From an uncultured Prevotella sp. (lineage in GTDB: Bacteria; Bacteroidota; Bacteroidia; Bacteroidales; Bacteroidaceae), in contig CAMHPC010000006.1 in NCBI GenBank assembly GCA_946186945.1, forward strand, positions 1-40,562: a DNA stretch of 40,562 nucleotides. The letters run 5' to 3'. Shown piece by piece: positions 14,170-23,772 of the stretch (position 1 is its first letter; every line of letters starts with the position of its first letter). The notes under the pieces are model-generated. The model made no database searches. It was given only the letters and a program-made list of their open reading frames with translations, and had not been told where the DNA came from. The translations under genes and the position numbers were made by a program.

Positions 14170-16374
14170 ATGACAAGAAAAGATTTTTTCCATATACAGA
14201 GACTGCTGGCCAGACGACAACTGTCGTCTGCACTGGCCGAGGTGGCACAGCACGTGGGGATGAACGACTCTGCACTCAAGGAGCGTCAAGACATGCTCAG
14301 TGACGATTACGACAGACTGCTGGCATACTTCCGACAGGGATTTGTCGACCCGGCACGCGACTCAATGGTGACCACGCTTCTGGAAAAGACGTATGCCATA
14401 GCCGCCGACGCCTATCTCAAGGACTTTATCGACAGACACCCTACTTACAGCCGTGCTGCCACCACGCTGCGACACCAGCCCATGATGACCGACAGATGGC
14501 AGACGATACTGCAACGCTTCTCATCAGACCTGGCTCTTATCCAACTCAATGATGATGAACAGCAGCGAAGGCAGCAGACAAACGATGCATACCGCGCTCA
14601 CCACGATGTGATGCAAGCAATATTCTACCACCTATGGCTCTCGCCACAATGGTCGGCACAGCAAGCCGAGAATATAGAGCAACTGCTCATCTCACCCCTC
14701 ATAGAAATTATCGACAGACAGGTGATGGTCAGTGCCATTGGACTATCACTCTCGCTGGTCTTCGACCCTCTGAAGTGGCACACACTGGCACGGGTGTTTG
14801 CCGAAGCCGATGACGAGCAGTTGAGACAAAGGGCATTAGTGGGATGGGCTCTCGCTACCGAGGTGCCGGCAGAACTCTTTGCCGACAAGCGGCGGCAGAC
14901 TACCGAGATGCTCATGTATCACCATGACGCAGCCACACAACTGCTCGAGTTGCAAACTCAGATGTTTCTCTGTACCAATGCCGAGAACGACCATGAGGAG
15001 ATACAGCGCGACATAATGCCCACAATCATACGCAACAGCAATCTCAATATCACAAGACTGGGCATAGAGGAGAAAGACGACGACCCCATGCAGGATATAC
15101 TCGACCCCGATGCCGGCGACCGACAGATGGAGGAGGTGGAACGCCACTTCCGACGTATGGCTGACATGCAGAAACAGGGGTCAGACATCTTCTTCGGCGG
15201 ATTTGCACAGATGAAACGATACTCTTTCTTTATGAGTATATACAACTGGTTCTGCCCATTCTATATCGAGCACCCCGACTTGCAGTCGGTCATTCAGTTC
15301 ATACAGGGAAAGGGTGCCATCGCTACAATGTTATATCACAGTCCGCTGTGCGACAGCGACCGCTATTCCTTCGCCTTGGCCATGCGCTCGGTGATTGACC
15401 GCCTGCCGCCTAACATTCGTGAGATGCTGGGCAGCGAGGAGGCTCTCGGACCTACCCTCAGCAATGAGGAGATAGCCACTCCGTCGTATCAGCGCCGCAC
15501 TTATTTGCAAAACCTATACCGCTTCTACCGGCTGTATCATGACCGTAAGGAGTTTCTGCCTCTCTTCCCGGAAAAACGCAATGATGATGCTCGCATGCTC
15601 AAACTATGCCGCCACTCGCTGCGGACGTACATGCAGCAGTGGCTGCGTCCGCTGGGACGCTTCCTAGTGAAGCAACAGCGTTTTGAGGCTCTGCAACGAT
15701 GGCTGGACTCATGTCCGCAGGATAAGGAAAACTCCGACTACCTGTTGCTCAGCGGGGCGCTGCTCATGCATAATGGCAAGTATGCCGATGCTGCAGATGT
15801 CTACCGCAGGGCACTCGCTATACAACGGTCGCCACGCACTGTCAAGGCATTGGCACGCGCGCTCTTCATGGCGGGTGACTATGCAGGTGCTGGGGAGGTG
15901 TATCGTGAGATCGTTGACTCGCAGGATACATCAAAAGCAGTCTCTCTCAATTACTGTGTGTGCCTGATAGAGAGTATGCATGCCGACGAGGCTCTGCCAC
16001 GACTCTTCCGCCTGCAGTATGAACATGAGGGCGACGTGGGAGTGACACGCGTGCTGGCATGGGCGCTATTGGCAGCAGGGCGCACAGCAGATGCCGACAG
16101 GGAGTTTCAACGGGTGTTGCAACAGGAAAAGACTGCACCCGACGACTACCTCAATGCAGGCTATGCACAGTGGATTAAGGGCGAGATAGCATCTGCCGTA
16201 GCACTGTTCAGAAAATATGTGGGCAAATCTCAGGATATCGATTCACCCGACCGTCTGCTTGAACGGTTCAATGCCGATGCCGGTATGCTCACCATGCACG
16301 GTCTGCCTGTCACGGAATGTGCCCTCATGTCTGATGCTGTATTTGCAGAAGGTATCCCAGACGATAGAGGTTGA
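14170..16374 (+). CDS. Large TPR-repeat protein
   Basis: 734 residues without a signal peptide or membrane segment, so probably cytoplasmic. The N-terminal two thirds are helical with an acidic middle (EEKDDDPMQDILDPDAGD). The C-terminal third holds degenerate TPR units, for example NGKYADAADVYRRALAIQ, AGDYAGAGEVYREIV and AGRTADADREFQRVLQQ. It is a scaffold-type protein of unknown function and I do not recognise a named family. It is co-directional with the upstream lipoprotein gene, and its last 50 nt overlap the 3' end of the convergent glycosyltransferase gene. Confidence 0.7.
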   Translation: MTRKDFFHIQRLLARRQLSSALAEVAQHVGMNDSALKERQDMLSDDYDRLLAYFRQGFVDPARDSMVTTLLEKTYAIAADAYLKDFIDRHPTYSRAATTLRHQPMMTDRWQTILQRFSSDLALIQLNDDEQQRRQQTNDAYRAHHDVMQAIFYHLWLSPQWSAQQAENIEQLLISPLIEIIDRQVMVSAIGLSLSLVFDPLKWHTLARVFAEADDEQLRQRALVGWALATEVPAELFADKRRQTTEMLMYHHDAATQLLELQTQMFLCTNAENDHEEIQRDIMPTIIRNSNLNITRLGIEEKDDDPMQDILDPDAGDRQMEEVERHFRRMADMQKQGSDIFFGGFAQMKRYSFFMSIYNWFCPFYIEHPDLQSVIQFIQGKGAIATMLYHSPLCDSDRYSFALAMRSVIDRLPPNIREMLGSEEALGPTLSNEEIATPSYQRRTYLQNLYRFYRLYHDRKEFLPLFPEKRNDDARMLKLCRHSLRTYMQQWLRPLGRFLVKQQRFEALQRWLDSCPQDKENSDYLLLSGALLMHNGKYADAADVYRRALAIQRSPRTVKALARALFMAGDYAGAGEVYREIVDSQDTSKAVSLNYCVCLIESMHADEALPRLFRLQYEHEGDVGVTRVLAWALLAAGRTADADREFQRVLQQEKTAPDDYLNAGYAQWIKGEIASAVALFRKYVGKSQDIDSPDRLLERFNADAGMLTMHGLPVTECALMSDAVFAEGIPDDRG

Positions 16375-17230
16375 ATACAAACAGGGTGGGGCAACGACCG
16401 CTCAAGTGACGACGCTCTATGCTGCCTGTCAACTTGTGCCACAACCTCACCGCACCGGAGAGATGCCAGTGGCGCAACCTTTCAGTCAGGGTGAGCAGAC
16501 GTGAATAGCCCGACAGTTGACCACTCATGGCATGCAGTGAGTGCAATGCCTCCTCAGTCTTGCATAGGTAACTCTCGTTGCTCTCGAAACGGTCAAACGT
16601 CAGCATGTTGTCTATGTGTTGCACCGGCACTCTTGCATCTGCCAGCACCTTGCCCCATAGCACATCCTCATAACCGTAACCATGCAGTCGCTCATCGAAG
16701 GGATGACGTAGCATCACTGCGCGCGATACGAGGAAATTGCAGGTGTGAAACTCCTGATATTCATGTTGGCTGCGTACAGATGCGGGATGACTCTTCAGGT
16801 AATCTCTCTCATATTTGTAGCGCAGCGAGCGGCGCCAATCCCTTGGTTCCACCACCTCGTATCCACCGTAGCACACACCCTCAGTGCCTGCCATAGCCCT
16901 TACTTGCTCTATATAGGTGAGGATGAAATTTTCGTTGCGTACCGACATGTGACTGTCTATATACAGCAACCAGTCATAGCGCGCCTCTCTTGCCAGCAGG
17001 TTGCGGTGGGCGGCACGTCCTAAGTTGGCGGGCTGCTCGATATAGCGCACCATAGGCATGCTGCGCAACGACCTGTTGCGCTCCATCAAGGATGTGTCGG
17101 TGCTGCAATCATCGCTTACCACTATCTCACACTCCAAACCTTCAATGGCTTGAACCTGTTCAGAGAGCGCACACACCAGTTGCACGCAGTCGTCATTGTA
17201 TGTGGGTATGAGTATGCTCAGTGTCATCAT
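16325..17230 (-). CDS. Family 2 glycosyltransferase
   Basis: 301 residues when started at the ATG pair at 17230/17227, just before MTLSILIPTYNDD; a longer frame upstream would precede the promoter. GT-A features are the opening beta strand, IVVSDDCSTD (nucleotide binding), ANLGRAAHRN, and LLYIDSHMS in the place of the metal-binding DxD. There is a putative acceptor/base motif in YGYEDVLWGK. It transfers a sugar from a nucleotide sugar, probably for a surface polysaccharide or glycoprotein glycan. It has no glycan-cluster neighbours, and its C-terminal codons overlap the convergent TPR gene by 50 nt. Confidence 0.85.
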   Translation of the reverse strand: MMTLSILIPTYNDDCVQLVCALSEQVQAIEGLECEIVVSDDCSTDTSLMERNRSLRSMPMVRYIEQPANLGRAAHRNLLAREARYDWLLYIDSHMSVRNENFILTYIEQVRAMAGTEGVCYGGYEVVEPRDWRRSLRYKYERDYLKSHPASVRSQHEYQEFHTCNFLVSRAVMLRHPFDERLHGYGYEDVLWGKVLADARVPVQHIDNMLTFDRFESNESYLCKTEEALHSLHAMSGQLSGYSRLLTLTERLRHWHLSGAVRLWHKLTGSIERRHLSGRCPTLFVFNLYRLGYLLQIQHQT

Positions 17231-17239
17231 CTGCGGTGG

Positions 17240-17270
17240 CGAAGGTACGAAGAAGGCGGTACAATACAAA
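17240..17270 (-). promoter_or_regulatory. Promoter for the GT2 gene (very short leader)
   Basis: On the minus strand TTTG (17270-17267) and TACCTTCG (17247-17240) are 19 nt apart. The start codon at 17230 or 17227 lies only about 10 nt beyond the -7 element, so the transcript may be almost leaderless. Confidence 0.5.
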
Positions 17271-17288
17271 AAGAAAAGCACTTTTTAT

Positions 17289-17320
17289 TTTGGGAGGTTC
17301 GTTCTTTTATGTTATATTTG
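17289..17320 (+). promoter_or_regulatory. Promoter for the M6 metalloprotease gene
   Basis: TTTG (17289-17292) and TATATTTG (17313-17320) with a 20-nt spacer, a near-perfect Bacteroidota promoter. It is divergent from the GT2 promoter, with 18 nt between the two -33 elements. Confidence 0.65.
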
Positions 17321-17338
17321 CGGCAAAAATACGATATT

Positions 17339-19111
17339 ATGAAAAAAACGCTACTTTCTCTACTTACCCTGATATGCACACTTACTATAAGTGCCATACC
17401 GGCAAAACGCTACTGGACAGCCCTCAACCAGATTGATGGTTCCAAGGTGACACTCATGCTCATGGGTGATGAAAATTTTCACTATTATCAAACTACCGAC
17501 TATAAACCCGTCGTGCAGACCGATGACCAGTCGTATGTATATGCCCGGGTGAGGGATGGACAACTGGTAGCCACCGACCAACTGGCTCACAATGTGGAAC
17601 AGCGCGGTGCAGCAGAAAAACAGATGTTGCAGGAACTGGACAATTCTGATGAACTCGTTAGCCGAGTACGTGCCGCCGCTCCCATGGTCACTGCACCACG
17701 CAAGATTGGCGACCCGAAGGTGTATACCGGACAAAAGAAAGGTCTCATCGTGCTCGTGTCATTCTCCGACCTCGACTTCACCACTGGCGACGAGACAGTG
17801 AGCGTATGGAGCGACATAGCAAATAAAGAGGGATACAAAGAACATGGTGCGTATGGCTCTGTACACGACTACTTCTACGACCAGAGTAATGGGCTCTTCG
17901 ACCTTACCTTCGACGTGGTGGGACCCTACAAGGCTCCCAAAAGTGTGACATACTATGGACAGAATATCGGCAATACCGACAATCCTACTACGGTAAGGGA
18001 ACTCATACGCTTCGCATGCTCATCGGCATCAAATGACGTCAACCTGGCGGACTATGACTGGGATGGCGACAAGGAGGTGGACCAGGTGTTCATACTCTAT
18101 GCCGGGTTCGAAGAGTCTACAACGGGCAATCCCACCTATCTGGTGTGGCCCCACGAGTCAAGCCTGGGACGCAATGCCCTCACTTTCGACGGATACAAGA
18201 TGAATACCTACGCTTGTGGAGGTGAACTGCAAGGAACCGAAGGCACCGAACTGAGCGGACTCGGCACCTTCTGCCATGAATTCTCACACTGTCTGGGACT
18301 GCCCGACTTCTATGACACGGCTGCCAATCACAGCGGTGGGGAAGGACAGTATGCCGTGGGTACTTACGATATCATGTCTGCCGGTTCGTACAATAGCAAC
18401 AGTTGGATACCAGCAGGATACACTGGATACGAGAAGAATTTCTGCGGATGGCTGGAATACAGGGAACTTACTGAACCTTGCAAGGTCACCAAACTGAAAT
18501 GTACTACCGAGGGTGGTGAAACCTATGCCATATACAATCCCGCCAACCGCAATGAATACTACCTGCTGGAAAACCGCAATAAGAGAGCATGGGACCAGGG
18601 ACTCTATGGCTCGGGATTGCTCATCACGCACGTGAACTATATCAAGAGCCGATGGAATACCAACACCCCCAACACCTCGGGATATGGAAATCCGTGTATG
18701 ATTATCATACCTGCCAATAACGACCTCTCGTTCGTTGGAGAGAGTGGCATGCCTTGGCCAAGAGTAATCAACTCTACACTTTCCGATACCTCTACACCGG
18801 CAGCCACACTCTATACTAAAAATACCGATGGGCAGTATCTGATGCACTGCAAGGTGAAAAGCGTGAAGACAAGCGGTGGACTCATCACCATCACATACAA
18901 CGACGGCACACAGGAGTGGGCTGACCTGACTGCCATTCAGGAGGTGAACAGCACACCTGCCAATATGGAGGGCGGCGAGGCCTATATATACAATGCGCAG
19001 GGGGCTCTCGTAGATCATACAAAGCAATACAACGGAGTGGGACACCTGCCACACGGACTCTATGTGGTGAAGGCTGCAAATGGCTCCACTATGAAGACGA
19101 TAAGTAGGTAA
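17339..19111 (+). CDS. Secreted M6-family metalloprotease with probable type IX secretion tail
   Basis: 590 residues from the ATG at 17339; the open frame extends upstream to 17150 but that part precedes the promoter. A signal peptide (MKKTLLSLLTLICTLTISA) leads into a propeptide-like N-terminus. The M6 catalytic domain carries HEFSHCLGLPDFYD, with His313, Glu314, His317 and Asp323, matching HExxHxxGxxD of the immune inhibitor A family. A YDWDGDKEVDQVFILYAG strand lies before it. The last ~60 residues (AYIYNAQGALVDH, LPHGLYVVKA, KTISR) look like a type IX secretion sorting domain, although it is short. This predicts cell-surface or extracellular proteolysis. It has its own promoter and no operon partner. 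Confidence 0.85.
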   Translation: MKKTLLSLLTLICTLTISAIPAKRYWTALNQIDGSKVTLMLMGDENFHYYQTTDYKPVVQTDDQSYVYARVRDGQLVATDQLAHNVEQRGAAEKQMLQELDNSDELVSRVRAAAPMVTAPRKIGDPKVYTGQKKGLIVLVSFSDLDFTTGDETVSVWSDIANKEGYKEHGAYGSVHDYFYDQSNGLFDLTFDVVGPYKAPKSVTYYGQNIGNTDNPTTVRELIRFACSSASNDVNLADYDWDGDKEVDQVFILYAGFEESTTGNPTYLVWPHESSLGRNALTFDGYKMNTYACGGELQGTEGTELSGLGTFCHEFSHCLGLPDFYDTAANHSGGEGQYAVGTYDIMSAGSYNSNSWIPAGYTGYEKNFCGWLEYRELTEPCKVTKLKCTTEGGETYAIYNPANRNEYYLLENRNKRAWDQGLYGSGLLITHVNYIKSRWNTNTPNTSGYGNPCMIIIPANNDLSFVGESGMPWPRVINSTLSDTSTPAATLYTKNTDGQYLMHCKVKSVKTSGGLITITYNDGTQEWADLTAIQEVNSTPANMEGGEAYIYNAQGALVDHTKQYNGVGHLPHGLYVVKAANGSTMKTISR

Positions 19112-19334
19112 ACATCTGACAACTGAATACACTCATCATGAAACGATTGTTGTTGTAGCCACTGCTGCCCTGTGCTGAATCTTTTACCATGGATGAACGC
19201 AAAGTAAGTCATCCCGGGGGTGGTACGTACATACAGCGGACAGAGAAAGACTCGAAAAAGGTAATAGTGCGTTAAAAAACGTTAATTGTCTGTGAAGACG
19301 AAGTGGCGTAAGGGTCAGATTGGGAAAAAAGATA

Positions 19335-19342
19335 TACCTTTG
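19335..19342 (+). promoter_or_regulatory. Putative -7 element for rpsP
   Basis: TACCTTTG followed by GC, as in other promoters here. No TTTG is seen 19-21 nt upstream, so the -33 element is poor. The region 19112-19397 contains no other recognisable gene. Confidence 0.4.
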
Positions 19343-19397
19343 CAGCCGCTGTCACGAGATGGCAGCATAATTCAAACCTAACAAACAATAATAAACA

Positions 19398-19934
19398 ATG
19401 GCAACAAAAATCAGATTGCAGCGTCGCGGACGTAAAGGCTATGCTTTCTACAGCATCGTTATCGCCGACGTCAGAGCACCACGTGATGGTCGTTTTATCG
19501 AGAAGATTGGTACTTACAACCCTAACACCAATCCCGCTACCGTAGATTTGGATTTCGAGCGCTCGCTCTACTGGGTGGAAGTAGGTGCACAGCCTACCGA
19601 TACCGTGCGCAACATCCTGAAGCGCGAAGGTGTGTACATGATGAAGCACCTGAAAGGCGGTGTGAAGAAGAACGCTTTTGACGAGGAGACCGCACAGCGC
19701 CGTTTCGACGCTTGGAAGGCCGACAAGCAGAAGGGTCTGGAGAACATCCGTCAGAGTGAGGCCAAGGCTAAGGCCGAGGCTGCCAAGAAAGAACTGGAAG
19801 CAGAGAAGAAAACCAATGAGGCTATAGCACAGAAGGTGGCTGAGAAAAAGGCCGCCGAGGCTGCTGCCAAGGCTGAGGCTGAAGCCGCTGCCGCCGCAGA
19901 GGCTGCTGCCGCAGAACCCGCAGCCGAGGCTTAA
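19398..19934 (+). CDS. rpsP: 30S ribosomal protein S16 with long C-terminal extension
   Basis: 178 residues against about 82 in E. coli. The first ~85 residues are a normal S16 ([43 protein letters not shown]-like [18 protein letters not shown]). The remainder is a Lys/Glu/Ala-rich helical tail that becomes almost pure Ala/Glu at the end. Extensions of this kind occur in many Bacteroidota S16 proteins. S16 is a small-subunit assembly protein bound to 16S rRNA. Here rpsP stands alone, without the rimM-trmD-rplS genes that accompany it in many bacteria. A hairpin follows the stop codon after 30 nt. Confidence 0.95.
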   Translation: MATKIRLQRRGRKGYAFYSIVIADVRAPRDGRFIEKIGTYNPNTNPATVDLDFERSLYWVEVGAQPTDTVRNILKREGVYMMKHLKGGVKKNAFDEETAQRRFDAWKADKQKGLENIRQSEAKAKAEAAKKELEAEKKTNEAIAQKVAEKKAAEAAAKAEAEAAAAAEAAAAEPAAEA

Positions 19935-19964
19935 CTCCTCTCTTTCTACCAAGACAAGAAAAAC

Positions 19965-19991
19965 AGAGCCGCTCCTGAAAAGGGCGGCTCT
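19965..19991 (+). terminator. Hairpin between rpsP and the convergent GYF_2 gene
   Basis: AGAGCCGC pairs with GCGGCTCT (8 bp) around an 11-nt loop. The T tract downstream is weak (GATGCTTGTT). It lies between two convergent stops and may serve both directions. Confidence 0.6.
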
Positions 19992-20024
19992 GATGCTTGT
20001 TACAAGACTTGGTATATAATTGCA

Positions 20025-20864
20025 CTACAGTTCCTCGGCATCTGTCATGGGGTGCTCACCGTCCTCCTTGGGCTCTTCGCTCACACTGACGTTGTCGCCC
20101 ATCCCTTTGCCTAAATTGTCCAGTTCTGTCAGGGCATCTTGCAGTGCCTTCTCTATGTCTATAGTGTCAAGCGAACTGAGAAGGGCATTGGCTTCCTCTG
20201 CCACTTTGTTGAGGGCGGAATCTACCGATTCACCCAACTCCTGTTTGGCTCCGTCCAACTCTGCCAAGGGCACCTGCTTCTTTATATACTCGTCTATGCT
20301 GCTGCTCATGGTAAACACATGACCGAAGATACCTACCGACACTGTCTTGCCCTTGCCGTCTATGTTCATTTCGCCAACGGAGAATAGTCCGTAGTTGTGT
20401 ACCGTTATCAACTGGCCAGTATACTTCTCTGTCAGTGCCAGTACCGAGCCCACGGCATTCTCTGCATACTTGCTGCCAAACTTCTCACCCATTTCCCTGG
20501 TGATGCTCTCCTTCAGCATCTCGTTGATGGCATCGGTATGTGCCTTCTTGCCGGGATTGGTGAGTGCCATGACCCCGCAAAGCAATACCAATATGCCAAG
20601 GGCGATAAACCAGCCACGGTGACGGCGCAGGAAACTGCGCTGCACGGTGGGTACAACGTCTCCCATGGGAGCAGGTGGCTGAGGGGTGGCAGCCTGGATG
20701 CGCACAATGCCAGTCAACTCTTCTATGCTGCCTGCAGGCTCCCAATTGGGCATACCCGATTTCCATACCAAAGTGTCGGCATATATCTCCATACCACTCA
20801 ATTCTTCTAAAGTGTAGGGACCCTGCTGCTGACCGCCTACTGCTATGTAATATTTCGTCTCCAT
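20025..20864 (-). CDS. GYF_2 (DUF4339) domain membrane protein
   Basis: 279 residues. The N-terminal ~50 residues are a GYF_2 domain (YYIAVGGQQQGPYTLEEL, TLVWKSGMPNWEPAGSIEEL), thought to bind peptides. A Pro/Gln/Ala linker leads to one membrane helix (about 85-102, GWFIALGILVLLCGVMAL). The C-terminal domain is mixed and acidic, with no recognisable motif, and ends in an Asp/Glu-rich tail. With the GYF_2 domain inside and the rest outside, it could be a signalling or secretion accessory protein; function unknown. It has its own promoter, divergent from ffh. Confidence 0.75.
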   Translation of the reverse strand: METKYYIAVGGQQQGPYTLEELSGMEIYADTLVWKSGMPNWEPAGSIEELTGIVRIQAATPQPPAPMGDVVPTVQRSFLRRHRGWFIALGILVLLCGVMALTNPGKKAHTDAINEMLKESITREMGEKFGSKYAENAVGSVLALTEKYTGQLITVHNYGLFSVGEMNIDGKGKTVSVGIFGHVFTMSSSIDEYIKKQVPLAELDGAKQELGESVDSALNKVAEEANALLSSLDTIDIEKALQDALTELDNLGKGMGDNVSVSEEPKEDGEHPMTDAEEL

Positions 20865-20897
20865 CGTGAAATTGTAAAAAACAGATTAGTTGTTATG

Positions 20898-20929
20898 CAA
20901 AGATAGCACTTTTGTATGGATAATGCAAA
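20898..20929 (-). promoter_or_regulatory. Promoter for the GYF_2 gene
   Basis: On the minus strand TTTG (20929-20926) and TATCTTTG (20905-20898) are exactly 20 nt apart. The start codon lies about 33 nt further on. Confidence 0.65.
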
Positions 20930-20986
20930 AACCAACGCACGAAAACGTAAATGTTTCACACTATTTTAAAAAGCCGTAATAATTTT

Positions 20987-21017
20987 TTTGTGGAACATGC
21001 CGAATTTGCTATCTTTG
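20987..21017 (+). promoter_or_regulatory. Promoter for ffh
   Basis: TTTG (20987-20990, at the end of a T7 run) and TATCTTTG (21010-21017) with a 19-nt spacer. The ffh start follows after 29 nt. Confidence 0.65.
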
Positions 21018-21046
21018 CATGATGAATGAAAGAATAACAGTATATC

Positions 21047-22405
21047 ATGTTTGAGAATCTTAGCGAACGATTAGAAAGATCATTTAAAATCCTCAAGGGC
21101 GAAGGCAAGATAACCGAAATCAATGTGGCGGAAACGATGAAAGACGTGCGCCGCGCACTTATCGATGCCGACGTCAACTATAAAGTGGCAAAGACCTTCA
21201 CCGACAGGGTGAAGCAGAAGGCTCTGGGTATGAACGTGCTCACCGCTGTGAAACCAGGACAACTCATGGTGAAACTGGTGCACGACGAGTTGGCAGAACT
21301 CATGGGCGGCGAGACCGTAGGGCTCAACCTGCAGGGACGACCTGCCATCATACTCATGTCTGGTCTGCAAGGCTCGGGTAAGACCACATTCAGCGGAAAA
21401 CTCGCCAACATGCTGAAAAACAAGCAGCACAAGAACCCCCTGCTTGTGGCCTGCGATGTGTACCGCCCGGCAGCTATAGAACAGTTGCGAGTGGTGGGAG
21501 AGTCGGTGGGAGTGCCCGTATATAGCGAGCCCAACAACAAGGACGTGGTCGCCATAGCACAGCATGCCATCCGCGAGGCAAAGGCAAAGAGCTATGACGT
21601 GGTCATCATCGACACCGCCGGACGACTGGCTGTCGACGAGGAGATGATGAACGAGATAGAGACCCTGAAGAAAGCCGTGAACCCCGATGAGACTCTCTTC
21701 GTGGTTGACAGCATGACGGGTCAGGACGCAGTCAATACCGCCAAGACGTTCAACGAACGACTCGACTTCGACGGTGTGGTGCTCACCAAACTCGATGGTG
21801 ACACTCGAGGCGGTGCTGCACTCTCCATACGTACCGTGGTGACCAAACCCATCAAGTTCGTGGGTACCGGCGAGAAGATGGAGGCCATAGACCCCTTCCA
21901 TCCCACACGTATGGCAGACCGCATCCTGGGCATGGGCGATATCGTGAGCCTGGTAGAAAGGGCACAGGAGCAGTTCGACCAGGAGGAGGCACTCCGACTG
22001 CAGAAGAAGATACAGAAGAACAAGTTCGACTTCAACGACTTCCTCCAGCAGATACAGCAGGTGAAGAAAATGGGTAACCTGAAAGACCTGGCATCCATGA
22101 TACCGGGCGTGGGAAAGGCCATTAAAGACATCGATATCGACGACGATGCCTTCAAGGGCATTGAGGCCATCATATACAGCATGACTCCCAAGGAGCGTAC
22201 CAATCCCGAGATTCTCAACCAGAGTCGCCGCAGGCGCATAGCCAAGGGCTCGGGCACTACAGAGCAGGAGGTGAGCAGACTGATAAAGCAGTTTGACCAG
22301 ACCCGTAAGATGATGAAGATGATGACGGGCTCTAAGGCCTCGATGATGATGAATGCCATGCGTGGCAAGATGCCTGGCATGCCGGGTATGCCCTCTGGAA
22401 AATAA
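21047..22405 (+). CDS. ffh: Signal recognition particle GTPase Ffh (SRP54)
   Basis: 452 residues, the normal length. The N domain is residues 1-90. The G domain has the P-loop GLQGSGKTT (106-114), [25 protein letters not shown] and the closing [26 protein letters not shown]. The Met-rich M domain follows and ends in MMKMMTG and [10 protein letters not shown]. It binds signal sequences of nascent membrane proteins and targets ribosomes to FtsY. It is followed 11 nt later by folD, so the two are probably co-transcribed. A long antisense frame opposite it is a coding shadow. Confidence 0.98.
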   Translation: MFENLSERLERSFKILKGEGKITEINVAETMKDVRRALIDADVNYKVAKTFTDRVKQKALGMNVLTAVKPGQLMVKLVHDELAELMGGETVGLNLQGRPAIILMSGLQGSGKTTFSGKLANMLKNKQHKNPLLVACDVYRPAAIEQLRVVGESVGVPVYSEPNNKDVVAIAQHAIREAKAKSYDVVIIDTAGRLAVDEEMMNEIETLKKAVNPDETLFVVDSMTGQDAVNTAKTFNERLDFDGVVLTKLDGDTRGGAALSIRTVVTKPIKFVGTGEKMEAIDPFHPTRMADRILGMGDIVSLVERAQEQFDQEEALRLQKKIQKNKFDFNDFLQQIQQVKKMGNLKDLASMIPGVGKAIKDIDIDDDAFKGIEAIIYSMTPKERTNPEILNQSRRRRIAKGSGTTEQEVSRLIKQFDQTRKMMKMMTGSKASMMMNAMRGKMPGMPGMPSGK

Positions 22406-22416
22406 AAGCAACTGAT

Positions 22417-23295
22417 ATGCAACTGATAGACGGAAAGGCCACTGCGGCGGCCATAAAAGCCGAAATAGCACAGGAGGTGCAGCAGATGGTGCAGGGTGGG
22501 GGGAAACAGCCTCATCTGGCAGCCATCCTCGTGGGACATGACGGAGGCTCGGAGACGTATGTGAAGAACAAGGTGCTGGCGTGCGAGGCCTGTGGGTTCA
22601 AGTCTACCCTCATCAGGTTTGAGGACGACATCACCGAAGAGCAACTGCTCTCAGAGGTTGACCGCCTGAACCATGACGACGATGTGGACGGGTTCATAGT
22701 GCAACTGCCCCTGCCGGCACATATCGATGAACAGAAGGTGATAATGGCCATCGACTACCGCAAGGATGTGGACGGCTTCCATCCGGTGAACGTGGGACGC
22801 ATGGCCATCGGCCTGCCCTGCTTCATCTCTGCCACACCTCTCGGCATACTCACCCTGCTCAGACGGTACAATATAGATACACGGGGCAAGAAGTGTGTCA
22901 TCATAGGCCGCAGCAACATAGTGGGCAAACCCATGGCGCAACTCATGATGCAGAAACGGTGGGGCGATGCCACGGTCACCGTGTGCCACAGCCGTTCGCA
23001 GAACCTCAAGGGGGAATGCCGACAGGCGGATATCCTGATTGCTGCACTGGGACGCCCCGCGTTCGTCACCGCAGATATGGTGAAGCCTGGTGCCGTGGTC
23101 ATCGACGTGGGTACTACACGAGTGCCCGACGACACACGCAAGAGCGGATTCCGCCTGCAGGGTGACGTGGACTTTGAACAGGTGGCTCCATTGTGCTCTT
23201 ACATCACTCCCGTGCCGGGTGGGGTGGGACCTATGACCATCTGCTCGCTGATGAAGAATACATTGGCTGCAGGGAAAAAGGAGTACTACAAATGA
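22417..23295 (+). CDS. folD: Bifunctional methylenetetrahydrofolate dehydrogenase/cyclohydrolase
   Basis: 292 residues. It oxidises 5,10-methylene-THF and hydrolyses the product to 10-formyl-THF in the cytoplasm. The catalytic YVKNK motif is at 48-52, with Lys52. [20 protein letters not shown] and [15 protein letters not shown] motifs (here [15 protein letters not shown]), GRSNIVGKP and [10 protein letters not shown] are all in place. It lies downstream of ffh (11-nt gap) and its stop overlaps the next small ORF as ATGA. Confidence 0.97.
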   Translation: MQLIDGKATAAAIKAEIAQEVQQMVQGGGKQPHLAAILVGHDGGSETYVKNKVLACEACGFKSTLIRFEDDITEEQLLSEVDRLNHDDDVDGFIVQLPLPAHIDEQKVIMAIDYRKDVDGFHPVNVGRMAIGLPCFISATPLGILTLLRRYNIDTRGKKCVIIGRSNIVGKPMAQLMMQKRWGDATVTVCHSRSQNLKGECRQADILIAALGRPAFVTADMVKPGAVVIDVGTTRVPDDTRKSGFRLQGDVDFEQVAPLCSYITPVPGGVGPMTICSLMKNTLAAGKKEYYK

Positions 23296-23471
23296 CTGCC
23301 GACGAACACTACAGGGCTGGCAACGAATGCCGGAGAAGGGGAGACTTCCAACAGGCTCTGTGTCACTATATGGAGGCAATAGACCAAGACCCCGACAGTC
23401 CGGCGGTGCATGCCAAGGAGATGGTGGAGAATATACTCAATTTCTACTGCAAGGATATGTATAATCCATAA
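23292..23471 (+). CDS. Small TPR-like protein
   Basis: 59 residues, starting at an ATG that overlaps the folD stop (ATGA), which suggests translational coupling. The sequence [36 protein letters not shown] fits a single tetratricopeptide unit. No start upstream is plausible because the frame there lies within folD. Small one-repeat proteins like this have been seen after folD or ffh in Bacteroidales, but their role is not known to me. Confidence 0.6.
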   Translation: MTADEHYRAGNECRRRGDFQQALCHYMEAIDQDPDSPAVHAKEMVENILNFYCKDMYNP

Positions 23472-23534
23472 AAAGTACGGAAAGTATGCAGGATAGTAAT
23501 AAGATAATTCTTTTGTTAACCAATATTTAATGTT

Positions 23535-23768
23535 ATGAGTAAAATCAAAGGTGCTATCGTGGTCAACACCAACAGGTGTAAAGGCTGTTCGCTCTGCATC
23601 TACGCCTGTCCGAAGAATTGTATCGAACTGGCTGCGAAGAAGGTGAACCTCTCCGGATACCCATACGTGGAACCCGTGAGATCTGACGAATGTACTGGTT
23701 GTGCATCATGCGCCATCGTTTGTCCTGATGGATGCATAGCAGTGTACCGTAAAAAAGTGGAGGAATAA
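23535..23768 (+). CDS. 2-oxoacid:ferredoxin oxidoreductase, delta (ferredoxin-like) subunit
   Basis: 77 residues with two 4Fe-4S motifs, CKGCSLCIYACP and CTGCASCAIVCP, the usual size and layout of the Vor/Kor delta subunit. It should shuttle electrons between the TPP site and external ferredoxin. It is first of four tightly spaced genes (gaps of 4, 2 and 12 nt) encoding the complete enzyme. No clear promoter was found in the 63-nt gap upstream. Confidence 0.9.
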   Translation: MSKIKGAIVVNTNRCKGCSLCIYACPKNCIELAAKKVNLSGYPYVEPVRSDECTGCASCAIVCPDGCIAVYRKKVEE

Positions 23769-23772
23769 GGCT

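Noticed and set aside
21080..22471. 463-codon antisense frame opposite ffh
   Set aside because: Product of codon bias in ffh; the translation is His/Leu-rich low-complexity sequence with no recognisable domain.
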